Shown here: one piece after another, positions 7,079 to 14,083 of the stretch | Layout of the letters: each line of letters opens with the position of its first letter | Position numbering within the stretch: position 1 is the stretch's first letter | Assembly: GCA_016201085.1 (NCBI GenBank) | Contig: JACQDO010000346.1 | Coordinates: 1-30,175 of the forward strand | DNA length: 30,175 bases | Direction of reading: 5' to 3' | From: Hyphomicrobiales bacterium | GTDB taxonomy: Bacteria > Pseudomonadota > Alphaproteobacteria > Rhizobiales > Xanthobacteraceae | Notes under the pieces: generated by a model | Databases searched by the model: none | What the model was told of the DNA's origin: nothing | What the model saw: the letters and a program-made list of their open reading frames with translations, nothing else | Translations under genes and position numbers: made by a program

Positions 7079-7879
7079 TTACGGCAGTCCCGCCAGAAAA
7101 TCCTTGACCGCCTGCGGCGCGCCGTGGCTGTCGAGATCGGAGTGTTCGCCGGCAGGAAAGCGCACCATGCGCTTGGGTTCGCGCGCCAGCGCGAACAGCT
7201 TCTCGCCGAAGCGGATCGGGATGACGCGGTCGCGCTCGCCATGCAGCACCAATAGCGGCGCCGACACGCGCGCGATGCGCAAGTCGGAGCGGAATGGGTC
7301 CCGCATGAACCAGCGCACCGGCACGAACGGATAGGCGCTGGCGCCGACATCGGCGGCCGAGGAGAATGGCGCATCCAGCATCACGCCGCCGACTTGGCGC
7401 TCGGCGGCAAGCGCCACGGCGACGGCGGTGCCGAGCGATTCGCCCCACAGCACGATGCGCTTTTGCGCATAGCGCGCGGCGGCGAAATCGTAGGCAGCGA
7501 GCGCATCGCGGATCAGCCCGTCCTCGCTCGGCTTGCCGCTGGAGCCGCCATAGCCGCGATAGTTGAGCGCCAGCAGGCCGGTGCCGTCGGCGAGCAGCCA
7601 GCGAAATCGCTCGGCGCGCAGGTCGAGCGCGCCGGCATTGCCCTGGAAATACAGCACCACCGGCTTTGGTCCGCGCGGCGGCACATGCCAGGCGAGCAGC
7701 CGCTCGCCGTCGGCGCTCGTAAGCGTCACCTCCTCGGCCTGCGGCAGGCCGGCAGCGGCCGGCGCGTGGCGCGTCGTGTCGGGGAAATACATCAGCGAGC
7801 GCTGGAACAGATACATCAGCGCCAGCACGGCGCCATAGCCGAGCACGCCGACGATCAGCACGGTCTTCAACAATGACAT
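7079..7879 (-). CDS. membrane-anchored alpha/beta hydrolase (ABHD13/17-like)
   Basis: A 266-residue serine hydrolase. The N-terminus (residues 5-25, KTVLIVGVLGYGAVLALMYLF) is a single membrane anchor without an obvious signal cleavage site. The catalytic triad is readable: nucleophile S148 in the elbow GESLG, D217 in LHGERDRVIP and H246 in AGEHSDLD. LYFQGNAG and NYRGYGGSSGKPSE are characteristic of the ABHD13/ABHD17-like branch, whose bacterial members are poorly studied esterases, acyl hydrolases or thioesterases. The ATG at 7879 lacks a clear Shine-Dalgarno and lies 23 nt from the divergent GNAT start. It leads a two-gene operon with the exported protein at 6341-7042. Confidence 0.9.
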   Translation of the reverse strand: MSLLKTVLIVGVLGYGAVLALMYLFQRSLMYFPDTTRHAPAAAGLPQAEEVTLTSADGERLLAWHVPPRGPKPVVLYFQGNAGALDLRAERFRWLLADGTGLLALNYRGYGGSSGKPSEDGLIRDALAAYDFAAARYAQKRIVLWGESLGTAVAVALAAERQVGGVMLDAPFSSAADVGASAYPFVPVRWFMRDPFRSDLRIARVSAPLLVLHGERDRVIPIRFGEKLFALAREPKRMVRFPAGEHSDLDSHGAPQAVKDFLAGLP

Positions 7880-7902
7880 GGCAAAATGCTAGCACAGCCG
7901 GC

Positions 7903-8397
7903 ATGCAGGCGAAGGTCACCATCCGCCCGGCAGCACCCGGCGACGACGGCGCCATCTGGGCGATCCTCGAGCCGACGTTTCGTGCCGGCGAGACCTATCC
8001 GATCCCGCGCGACATCGGCCGCGCCGAGGCGCTCGCCTATTGGCGCGACCCGGGGCATGCGGTGTTCGTGGCCGAGGCCGAAGGGTGCGCGGTCGGCACC
8101 TATTATCTGCGCGCCAATAACCGCGGCGGCGGCGCCCACGTCGCCAATTGCGGCTATATGGTCGCGCCGGCAGCCAGCGGGCGCGGGGTGGCGCGGGCAA
8201 TGTGCCGGGATTCGCTCGAGCGGGCGCGCCAGCGCGGCTTCCGCGCCATGCAGTTCAATTTTATCGTCGCCAGCAACGAGCGCGCGGTGCACCTGTGGCA
8301 ATCCTGCGGATTCGGCGTGGTCGGCCGCCTGCCTCAGGCCTTTGCCCACCCCCGGCTCGGCCTGGTCGACGCCTTGGTGATGGTGCGAAGCCTTTAA
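7903..8397 (+). CDS. GNAT-family N-acetyltransferase
   Basis: A 164-residue single GNAT domain. It starts MQAKVTIRPAAPGDDGAIW, the usual beta1-alpha1 opening. NCGYMVAPAASGRGVARAMCRD is the acetyl-CoA binding motif A (the expected R/Q-x-x-G-x-G/A reads ASGRGVA), and NFIVASNERAVHLWQSCGFGVVG is the C-terminal motif B with the conserved N-x-R/A-A-x-x-L and GF. The substrate is unknown; proteins of this shape include phosphinothricin-type and protein N-terminal acetyltransferases. The frame is open to an ATG at 7873 that would overlap the divergent hydrolase start; the ATG at 7903 fits the fold better. The promoter must lie in or beyond the first codons of the opposite gene. Confidence 0.85.
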   Translation: MQAKVTIRPAAPGDDGAIWAILEPTFRAGETYPIPRDIGRAEALAYWRDPGHAVFVAEAEGCAVGTYYLRANNRGGGAHVANCGYMVAPAASGRGVARAMCRDSLERARQRGFRAMQFNFIVASNERAVHLWQSCGFGVVGRLPQAFAHPRLGLVDALVMVRSL

Positions 8398-8467
8398 GAT
8401 CCGCAGCCGCCCGCTCTGGGGTCGTTAGGGTTATTTACGCAACACTAGTGAAAATTTAGGGTTTTGA

Positions 8468-8503
8468 CGCAACCATTGGTCGGTTCGCGGGTTGCGCCAA
8501 TGG
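8468..8503 (+). promoter_or_regulatory. interleaved inverted repeats upstream of the HWE kinase
   Basis: CGCAACC (8468-8474) pairs perfectly with GGTTGCG (8490-8496), and CCATTGG (8473-8479) pairs perfectly with CCAATGG (8497-8503). The arms alternate A-B-A'-B' and A and B share two bases, so the two hairpins exclude each other unless a pseudoknot forms. It ends 56 nt before the kinase ATG. Apart from this I see nothing in 8398-8559. Confidence 0.4.
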
Positions 8504-8559
8504 GGGACCGGACCAGTTGGGAGTACGGTCGCGTCCGCTTGCTCGGGCGCGGGTATTAG

Positions 8560-9672
8560 ATGGACAAACTCAGCGGCTTCCTGGAAAGCGAATTCGAGCG
8601 TGCAATGGCAACGCGCGGCGAGGCGCCTGCCGACGAAAACGTCGTGCCGATGGACGAGGCAGTGCGCGCGCAGGCCACAATGCGCGAGCGCGAACGCCGG
8701 TTCCGCGAACTGCTCGATGCCCTGCCCGCCGCCATCTACACCACCGACACCGCCGGGCGCATCACCTATTACAACGATGCCGCCGCCGAACTGTGGGGCC
8801 AACGGCCGCCGCTCGGTTCCAGCGAATGGTGCGGCTCGTGGAAGCTGTTCTGGCCGGACGGAACGCCGATGCGGCACGACGAGAGCCCGATGGCCGTCGC
8901 GCTGAAGGAAAACCGGGCGGTGCGCGGCACGGAGGTGGCGGCCGAACGGCCCGACGGCACGCGGGTGCCGTTCCTGCCCTATCCGACGCCGTTGCACGAT
9001 GAAGCCGGCAGACTGGTCGGCGCCGTCAACATGCTGGTCGACATTTCCGAGCGCAAGCGCGCCGAGGAGCAGCAGGCGCTGTTGGTGCGCGAACTGCATC
9101 ATCGCGTCAAGAATACGCTCGCCACCGTGCAGGCGATCATGGGCTCGACCGCGCGCTCGGTCGACAGCATCGAGGATTTCAAGACCGCGCTGATCGGGCG
9201 CATCGGTTCGCTGGCCAAGACGCATCGCCTGCTCACCGACGAGGCCGGCGCGGTGTCGTTCGGCAATCTGCTGCATAACGAGCTCGACGCCTTCGACGAC
9301 GGCAGCGGCGGGCGCGTCTCACTCAAGGGTCCCGAGGTCGCGCTGTCGGCGCAGCTCGCCGTGTCGCTCGGCATGGCGGTGCACGAGCTCACCACCAATG
9401 CCGCCAAATACGGCGCGCTCTCGGTCTATGGCGGCAAGGTCGACGTGACCTGGAGCCTCACCATCGAGGCGACGCGGCGCGTGCTGACCATCGACTGGGT
9501 GGAGAGCGGCGGGCCGCCGGTGACGCCGCCGACGCGGCAAGGCTTCGGCTCGCGTCTGCTGGATTTCGTGCTGCCGGGGCAGATCCAGGCCAAGTCCAGC
9601 ATCGATTGGCGGCCGGAGGGCGTGCGCCTGCACTGCCTGGTGCCGCTGCCGGCGGAGACGCCGCCGCTCTGA
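8560..9672 (+). CDS. PAS-domain HWE-family sensor histidine kinase
   Basis: A 370-residue soluble sensor kinase with no membrane segment. Residues about 1-40 are a charged lead, 44-165 one PAS-PAC unit (FRELLDALPAAIYTTDTAGRITYYN ... VNMLVDISERKRAEEQ), and 172-368 an HWE kinase. The phospho-accepting histidine is H181 in RELHHRVKN; the family-defining residues are H275 in the N-box VHELTTNAAKYGA and the W-x-E pair W313/E315 in DWVES; GFGSRLLD is the G2 box. HWE kinases are common in alphaproteobacteria and often feed the PhyR/EcfG general stress response or light signalling. The PAS domain lacks an obvious LOV-type cysteine motif. No response regulator lies beside it, so the partner is unknown. 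Confidence 0.93.
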   Translation: MDKLSGFLESEFERAMATRGEAPADENVVPMDEAVRAQATMRERERRFRELLDALPAAIYTTDTAGRITYYNDAAAELWGQRPPLGSSEWCGSWKLFWPDGTPMRHDESPMAVALKENRAVRGTEVAAERPDGTRVPFLPYPTPLHDEAGRLVGAVNMLVDISERKRAEEQQALLVRELHHRVKNTLATVQAIMGSTARSVDSIEDFKTALIGRIGSLAKTHRLLTDEAGAVSFGNLLHNELDAFDDGSGGRVSLKGPEVALSAQLAVSLGMAVHELTTNAAKYGALSVYGGKVDVTWSLTIEATRRVLTIDWVESGGPPVTPPTRQGFGSRLLDFVLPGQIQAKSSIDWRPEGVRLHCLVPLPAETPPL

Positions 9673-9692
9673 CGGCGAAACCCGCCGCTCGT

Positions 9693-9740
9693 TAACGCTT
9701 TGAAGACCAACATTTCTAACGCTTTAAAGACCACGATTCC
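9693..9740 (+). repeat. two tandem 24-base repeats upstream of the formyltransferase gene
   Basis: Units at 9693-9716 and 9717-9740 match at 20 of 24 positions; the core TAACGCTTTRAAGACCA differs at only one base. They begin 21 nt after the kinase stop and end 56 nt before the formyltransferase ATG, a natural place for tandem operator sites. Confidence 0.55.
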
Positions 9741-9796
9741 TTACAAAACCTTATAGCGAGCATGGCCATTGTGTGCGGCCAACCGATTTTGTTTCC

Positions 9797-10528
9797 ATGT
9801 TCGACACGATCATCCTCCTGACCGGTTCGACCGAGCAGCCCGTCTTGGGCGACGTGCTCCTGCGCAGAAATCCGCAGCTGACCATTCGTCCGGTAACGAC
9901 TTCGGCAGACCTGGACGGCATCAAGCCTTATCAGCTGCGGCGATCGAGGTTGATCGGGTTTGCGACGGCCGTCGTGGTACCGGCGCGGATTCTCAAGACG
10001 CTCGGCTATGGGGCGTATAATTTTCATCCGGGCCCGCCGAACTACCCGGGCCGAACCCCCGCACATTTCGCAATCTATGACCGGGCGACGGAATTCGGCG
10101 TCACGGCGCACGTCATGATCGAGCGGGTCGACGCCGGGCCGATCGTAGGGAATGAGCAATTCGCCATTCCACCCAATACCGATCTCACGGCGTTGTGCGA
10201 ACTGTCCTTCAGGCACACGGCGCGTCTGTTCGGACGTCTGTCCAAGGAGCTGGCGACTCGCACTGCGCTATTGCCGGAGCTGCCGATACGCTGGTGCGGA
10301 CGCAAGAGCACGAAGAATCTTTACGCACGCATGTGCGACATCCCGCTCGACATTGCAAAAGACGAACTCGAGCGCCGCATTGCGGCATTTGGGACAGGTC
10401 AATTCGGGATCGATCCAACGGTCACCTTGCACGGGCACCGCTTCGCCTACGTCAAGGATGAGACGCCGATGAGCGTCGACGCGCCGAGCATGGTACCGGA
10501 ACAGCCGCTGGTCGAAGCGGCGGAATAA
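9797..10528 (+). CDS. formyltransferase-fold protein (Fmt/GART-type N-terminal domain)
   Basis: A 243-residue protein whose first 170 residues match the formyl-tetrahydrofolate-dependent transferase domain: YGAYNFHPGPPNYPGRTPAHFAIYD carries the catalytic N75 and H77, and GVTAHVMIERVDAGPIV carries D112 in the expected place. So the N-H-D triad is complete. The C-terminal 70 residues are not the oligonucleotide-binding domain of methionyl-tRNA formyltransferase, so it is unlikely to be Fmt; related stand-alone proteins formylate amino sugars or have unknown substrates. GTG 9773 is an alternative start; neither start has a good ribosome site. A bidirectional terminator follows. Confidence 0.8.
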   Translation: MFDTIILLTGSTEQPVLGDVLLRRNPQLTIRPVTTSADLDGIKPYQLRRSRLIGFATAVVVPARILKTLGYGAYNFHPGPPNYPGRTPAHFAIYDRATEFGVTAHVMIERVDAGPIVGNEQFAIPPNTDLTALCELSFRHTARLFGRLSKELATRTALLPELPIRWCGRKSTKNLYARMCDIPLDIAKDELERRIAAFGTGQFGIDPTVTLHGHRFAYVKDETPMSVDAPSMVPEQPLVEAAE

Positions 10529-10560
10529 TCGGGGTCTAGCGGATCGCGAATTTCCAAGCA

Positions 10561-10589
10561 AAAATGGCCGGGACATGTCCGGCCATTTT
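10561..10589. terminator. bidirectional terminator between convergent genes
   Basis: Perfect 11-base arms AAAATGGCCGG (10561-10571) and CCGGCCATTTT (10579-10589) enclose 7 bases, with A and T tracts on either side. It lies between the formyltransferase gene (plus) and pntB (minus), so it can stop both transcripts. Confidence 0.85.
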
Positions 10590-10612
10590 GATTTTGTGTC
10601 CGCCGCGCAATT

Positions 10613-12007
10613 TTACGTCGCCTTGACGATGCTCTCGGTCATTTTCTTGGCGTCGCCGAGCAGCATCATGGTGTTGTCGCGGTAGAACAGCGGGTTGTCG
10701 ATGCCGGCGTAGCCGGAAGCGAGCGAGCGCTTGATGAACATCACGGTGCCGGCCTTCCAGACTTGCAGCACGGGCATGCCGTAGATCGGCGAGGTCTTGT
10801 CGTCTTCCGCTGCCGGGTTGGTGACGTCGTTGGCGCCGATCACGAAGGCGATGTCGGCCTGCGGGAACTCCGAGTTGATGTCCTCGAGCTCGAACACCTC
10901 GTCGTAGGGCACGTTGGCTTCCGCCAGCAGCACGTTCATGTGGCCCGGCATGCGGCCGGCCACCGGATGGATGGCGTATTTGACCTCGACGCCTTCCTTC
11001 TTGAGACGGTCGGCCATTTCCCGAAGCGCGTGCTGCGCCTGCGCCACCGCCATGCCGTAGCCCGGCACGATGATCACCTTCTGCGCGTTCTTCATGATGT
11101 AGGCGGCGTCTTCCGCCGAGCCGAGCTTGACCGGACGCTGCTCCTTGCCCGCCGCCGGTCCCGCCACCTCGCCGCCGAAGCCGCCCAGGATGACCGAGAT
11201 GAACGAGCGGTTCATGCCCTTGCACATGATGTAGGACAGGATCGCGCCCGACGAGCCGACCAGTGCGCCGGTGATGATCAGCGCCGAGTTGCCGAGCGTG
11301 AAGCCGATGCCGGCCGCCGCCCACCCCGAATAGGAGTTGAGCATCGAGATCACCACCGGCATGTCGGCGCCGCCGATCGGGATGATGATCAAGACGCCGA
11401 ACAGGAACGAGATGCCGGCGATCAGCCAGAAGTCGAGCTGCGACTGCGAGCCGTAGAAGTGGTAGATGAAGAAGATCAGCGCTGCGAACAGCGCGATGTT
11501 CACCGCATGGCGCCCCGGCAGCATGATCGGCGCGCCGCTCATGCGGCCGGACAGCTTCAGGAAGGCGATCACCGAGCCGGTGAAGGTCACCGCGCCAATG
11601 GCGGCGCCGATCGACATCTCGATCAGGCTGGCGCCATGGATATGCCCGTGCGTGCCGATGTCGAAGGCCGCCGGCGCGTAATAGGCGCCCGCCGCCACCA
11701 GCACCGCCGCCATGCCGACCAGCGAGTGGAAGGCCGCCACCAGTTCCGGCATTGCCGTCATCGGCACCCGCCGCGCGATCACGGCGCCGATGCCGCCACC
11801 GACCGCGATGCCGCCCAGCACCAGCGCCCAGGATAGCGCCCCGGATGGCGGATGCGAGCCGAGCGTGGTCAAGACGGCAATGGTCATGCCGATCATGCCG
11901 AGCAAATTGCCGCGCCGCGAGGTGTCGGGCGAGGACAGTCCGCGCAGCGCCTGGATGAACAGGACGCCGGCGACCAGATAAAGCAGCGCAACGATATTGG
12001 CATTCAT
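10613..12007 (-). CDS. pntB: NAD(P) transhydrogenase subunit beta
   Basis: A 464-residue membrane subunit of the proton-translocating transhydrogenase, which uses the proton gradient to reduce NADP+ with NADH. The N-terminal two thirds hold many membrane helices (domain II), including the conserved SVIAFLKLSGRMSG and IPIGGADMPVVISMLNSYSGWAA. The C-terminal third is the NADP(H)-binding domain III, with IVPGYGMAVAQAQH, KYAIHPVAGRMPGHMNVLLAEA and VIGANDVTNPAAEDD. Length is that of the family. It is the last gene of the pntA1-pntA2-pntB set; a GAGA-like weak ribosome site precedes the ATG. The 118-base gap to pntA2 holds a palindromic repeat. Confidence 0.97.
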   Translation of the reverse strand: MNANIVALLYLVAGVLFIQALRGLSSPDTSRRGNLLGMIGMTIAVLTTLGSHPPSGALSWALVLGGIAVGGGIGAVIARRVPMTAMPELVAAFHSLVGMAAVLVAAGAYYAPAAFDIGTHGHIHGASLIEMSIGAAIGAVTFTGSVIAFLKLSGRMSGAPIMLPGRHAVNIALFAALIFFIYHFYGSQSQLDFWLIAGISFLFGVLIIIPIGGADMPVVISMLNSYSGWAAAGIGFTLGNSALIITGALVGSSGAILSYIMCKGMNRSFISVILGGFGGEVAGPAAGKEQRPVKLGSAEDAAYIMKNAQKVIIVPGYGMAVAQAQHALREMADRLKKEGVEVKYAIHPVAGRMPGHMNVLLAEANVPYDEVFELEDINSEFPQADIAFVIGANDVTNPAAEDDKTSPIYGMPVLQVWKAGTVMFIKRSLASGYAGIDNPLFYRDNTMMLLGDAKKMTESIVKAT

Positions 12008-12035
12008 GACATGATCTCACAGCACGTGGCGCGAG

Positions 12036-12088
12036 ATTGCCGGGTCTTCATGCGCGAAGACGACGCTTCGCGCCTTTCGCCCGGCAAT
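12036..12088. repeat. palindromic REP-like element between pntA2 and pntB
   Basis: Outer arms ATTGCCGGG (12036-12044) and CCCGGCAAT (12080-12088) are perfect, and inner arms GCGCGAAG (12052-12059) and CTTCGCGC (12066-12073) are also perfect, so the RNA would fold into one long interrupted hairpin. Being inside the pnt transcript, it may tune the ratio of upstream to downstream message. The ends resemble the element at 5076-5124. Confidence 0.65.
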
Positions 12089-12125
12089 GACGCCGACATT
12101 GTTTGAAGAAGATTCATCGCCGGCG

Positions 12126-12449
12126 TCACTTCTTTTTCTTCTGGTACATCGCCAGCATGCGCTGGGTGACCAAAAAGCCGCCGAAGATGTTGACCGAAGC
12201 AAATACCAGCGCCACGAACCCGAGCGCGCGCGCCCAGAACGGGCCGCTGTCGTCGGAGGCTAAGGCCACTCCCACCGCCAGCAGCGCGCCCACCACGATC
12301 ACCGAGGAGATCGCGTTGGTCACCGACATCAGCGGCGTGTGCAAGGCCGGCGTCACCGACCACACCACGTAGTAGCCGACGAACACCGCCAGCACGAAAA
12401 TCGATAGCCGGAACACAAACGGGTCCACGGCGGTGACAAGATGATCCAT
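12126..12449 (-). CDS. pntA2: NAD(P) transhydrogenase subunit alpha part 2 (membrane domain)
   Basis: A 107-residue membrane protein. It starts [30 protein letters not shown], followed by [30 protein letters not shown], the highly conserved segment of the PntA C-terminal membrane region, then [19 protein letters not shown] and a lysine tail. In Rhodospirillum and relatives, PntA is split into a soluble NAD-binding subunit and this small membrane subunit, and the same split is seen here. AAGG lies about 10 nt before the ATG. It follows pntA1 after 63 nt, a gap that contains a dispersed palindrome. Confidence 0.95.
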   Translation of the reverse strand: MDHLVTAVDPFVFRLSIFVLAVFVGYYVVWSVTPALHTPLMSVTNAISSVIVVGALLAVGVALASDDSGPFWARALGFVALVFASVNIFGGFLVTQRMLAMYQKKKK

Positions 12450-12471
12450 GGGATTAAGCCTTCAATTCTTT

Positions 12472-12520
12472 GCGCATGATCTGATCCGAAAACCGGTAGC
12501 CACTTTTCGGGATCATGCGC
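12472..12520. repeat. dispersed palindrome at the 3' end of pntA1
   Basis: Outer arms GCGCATGATC (12472-12481) and GATCATGCGC (12511-12520) and inner arms CCGAAAA (12486-12492) and TTTTCGG (12504-12510) are all perfect. From memory, this GCGCATGATCNNNTCCGAAAACCGG type of element is very common between genes of Bradyrhizobium and relatives. It overlaps the end of pntA1: the stop codon TGA (12515-12513) lies inside its right arm. A degraded second copy is at 14022-14067. Confidence 0.75.
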
Positions 12521-13826
12521 GTGGCATGAAGTTCGGGTGAACGACGGCGCCGTCGCGCGTCAGCAGCGTGCCCTTGACGATCTCGTCGTCCCAGTTGACG
12601 GCGAGCTTCTTTTCTTTCTTGTCGATCATGGTCTCGATGAAGGTCAAAAGGTTCTTGGCGTAGAGTGCCGACGCCGAGGCCGCCAGCCGGCCCGCCACGT
12701 TCAAGTAGCCCACGATCTTGACCTCGCCGACGCGTGCCACCTCGCCCGCCTTGGCGCCCTCGACGTTGCCGCCGCGCTCGACCGCCAGATCGACGATCAC
12801 CGAGCCCGCCCGCATCGAGGCCACCATCTCCTTGCTGATCAGCTTCGGGGCAGGCCGTCCCGGGATCAGCGCCGTGGTGATGACAATGTCCTGCTTCTTG
12901 ACGTGCTCGGCCACCAAGGCCGCCTGCTTGGCCTGATATTCCTTCGACATCTCCTTGGCGTAGCCGCCCGCCGTCTGCGCGTTCTTGAACTCCTCGTCCT
13001 CCACCGCCAGGAACTTGGCGCCCAGGCTCTCCACCTGCTCCTTGGTGGCCGGCCGCACGTCGGTCGCCGTCACGATGGCGCCCAGGCGCCGCGCCGTGGC
13101 GATCGCCTGCAAGCCCGCGACGCCCACCCCCATCACGAACACCTTGGCCGCCGGCACCGTGCCCGCCGCCGTCATCATCATCGGCAAGGCCCGCCCGTAT
13201 TCCTCGGCGCCCTCGATCACCGCCCGATAACCCGCCAGGTTCGCCTGGCTCGACAGCACGTCCATCGACTGCGCGCGCGTGATGCGCGGCATCAGTTCCA
13301 TGGCAAAAGCATTGAGCCCGGCCGCCGCCATCTGCTTGAGCGCGGCCTCGTTGCCATACGGATCCATGATGGCGATAACCAGCGCGCCCTTCTTGTAGGA
13401 GGCGAACTCCTTGGCCTCCGGCCGGCGCACCTTGAGCACCAGGTCGGCGTCCTTGCCGACATTATCCCCGACCGTGGCCCCGGCGGCCTCGTAGTCGGCG
13501 TCCGATATCCCCGACGCCACCCCCGCCCCGCGCGCCACAACAACCTCGGCGCCCAGACCCTTGAACTTCTTCACCGTCTCAGGTGTCGCCGCTACTCGCG
13601 GTTCGCCAGGATCGGATTCCACCAAGCCGACGATGGCGAGGATGAAGATCGGCACCGCCGTGAACCAGTGACCCATCACGCCGCCGACGGCCAAGCCGAA
13701 CATCAGGTTGATCACAAAGAGGATGCCAACGACGGTGAAATGCACGAACTGCTCGTAACCGCTCTCATGCGCCGGATAATCGTTTCCGGGCGCGGTGGCG
13801 TATTCGACGGTGCCGTGGTCGGCCAT
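12513..13826 (-). CDS. pntA1: NAD(P) transhydrogenase subunit alpha part 1, fused to an aa3-oxidase subunit IV-like N-terminus
   Basis: A 437-residue continuous frame in two parts. Residues 1-69 start MADHGTVEYATAPGNDYPAH with ESGYEQFV next, matching the bacterial aa3-type cytochrome c oxidase subunit IV family, then show two membrane helices (about 28-50 and 54-69). Residues 70-437 are PntA domain I: DPGEPRVAATPETVKKFKGLG, the NAD-binding FVMGVGVAGLQAIATARRLGA, TDVRPATKEQVESLGAKFL, the long ITTALIPGRPAPKLIS and VIVDLAVERGGNVEG. The usual PntA start (a MKIAVxKE-like strand) is missing. GGAG lies 7 nt before the ATG at 13826; a longer frame to 13943 has no support. An internal GTG at 13622 could start a shortened PntA but has no Shine-Dalgarno. 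This looks like a fusion by deletion between neighbouring genes. Confidence 0.9.
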   Translation of the reverse strand: MADHGTVEYATAPGNDYPAHESGYEQFVHFTVVGILFVINLMFGLAVGGVMGHWFTAVPIFILAIVGLVESDPGEPRVAATPETVKKFKGLGAEVVVARGAGVASGISDADYEAAGATVGDNVGKDADLVLKVRRPEAKEFASYKKGALVIAIMDPYGNEAALKQMAAAGLNAFAMELMPRITRAQSMDVLSSQANLAGYRAVIEGAEEYGRALPMMMTAAGTVPAAKVFVMGVGVAGLQAIATARRLGAIVTATDVRPATKEQVESLGAKFLAVEDEEFKNAQTAGGYAKEMSKEYQAKQAALVAEHVKKQDIVITTALIPGRPAPKLISKEMVASMRAGSVIVDLAVERGGNVEGAKAGEVARVGEVKIVGYLNVAGRLAASASALYAKNLLTFIETMIDKKEKKLAVNWDDEIVKGTLLTRDGAVVHPNFMPRA

Positions 13827-13967
13827 GAGATGTCTCCAGGGATCGCAAGGGTGGGAGGCAGTCAGGTAGCGCAAATGAGTGCCTAGAGCAACGGTTGCGG
13901 TCCACAGAGGGGTGAGAAGTCCGGTGCGAAACAGGCGCTCCACATATCATTCCGCGCCGGCCTGATT

Positions 13968-13981
13968 TTGATACGGATCAA
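13968..13981 (-). promoter_or_regulatory. FNR/FixK-type binding site upstream of the pnt genes
   Basis: TTGAT-ACGG-ATCAA is a perfect FNR/Anr box and fits the FixK consensus TTGA-N6-TCAA; it sits in a longer imperfect palindrome with CCTGA (13961-13965) and TCAGG (13983-13987). It lies 142 nt upstream of the pntA1 ATG on the strand that reads toward it. A site centred at about -41.5 would put the transcription start near 13933. I infer oxygen- or redox-responsive control of pnt expression. The rest of 13827-14083 holds only the repeat at 14022. Confidence 0.7.
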
Positions 13982-14021
13982 GTCAGGAGGTGCTTGTTGG
14001 GTATGGCGCTGTTTTTAGCGG

Positions 14022-14067
14022 GCGCATGATCTAATCCGAAAACCGGATCCCCTCCACGGATCAAGTC
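14022..14067. repeat. degraded second copy of the GCGCATGATC palindrome
   Basis: GCGCATGATC (14022-14031), a 4-base spacer and CCGAAAA (14036-14042) then CCGG repeat the left half of the element at 12472-12520 almost exactly. The right half is decayed (only GGATCA near 14057 resembles it). The two copies bracket pntA1 and its promoter region. Confidence 0.6.
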
Positions 14068-14083
14068 CGACGACAAGCATGCG

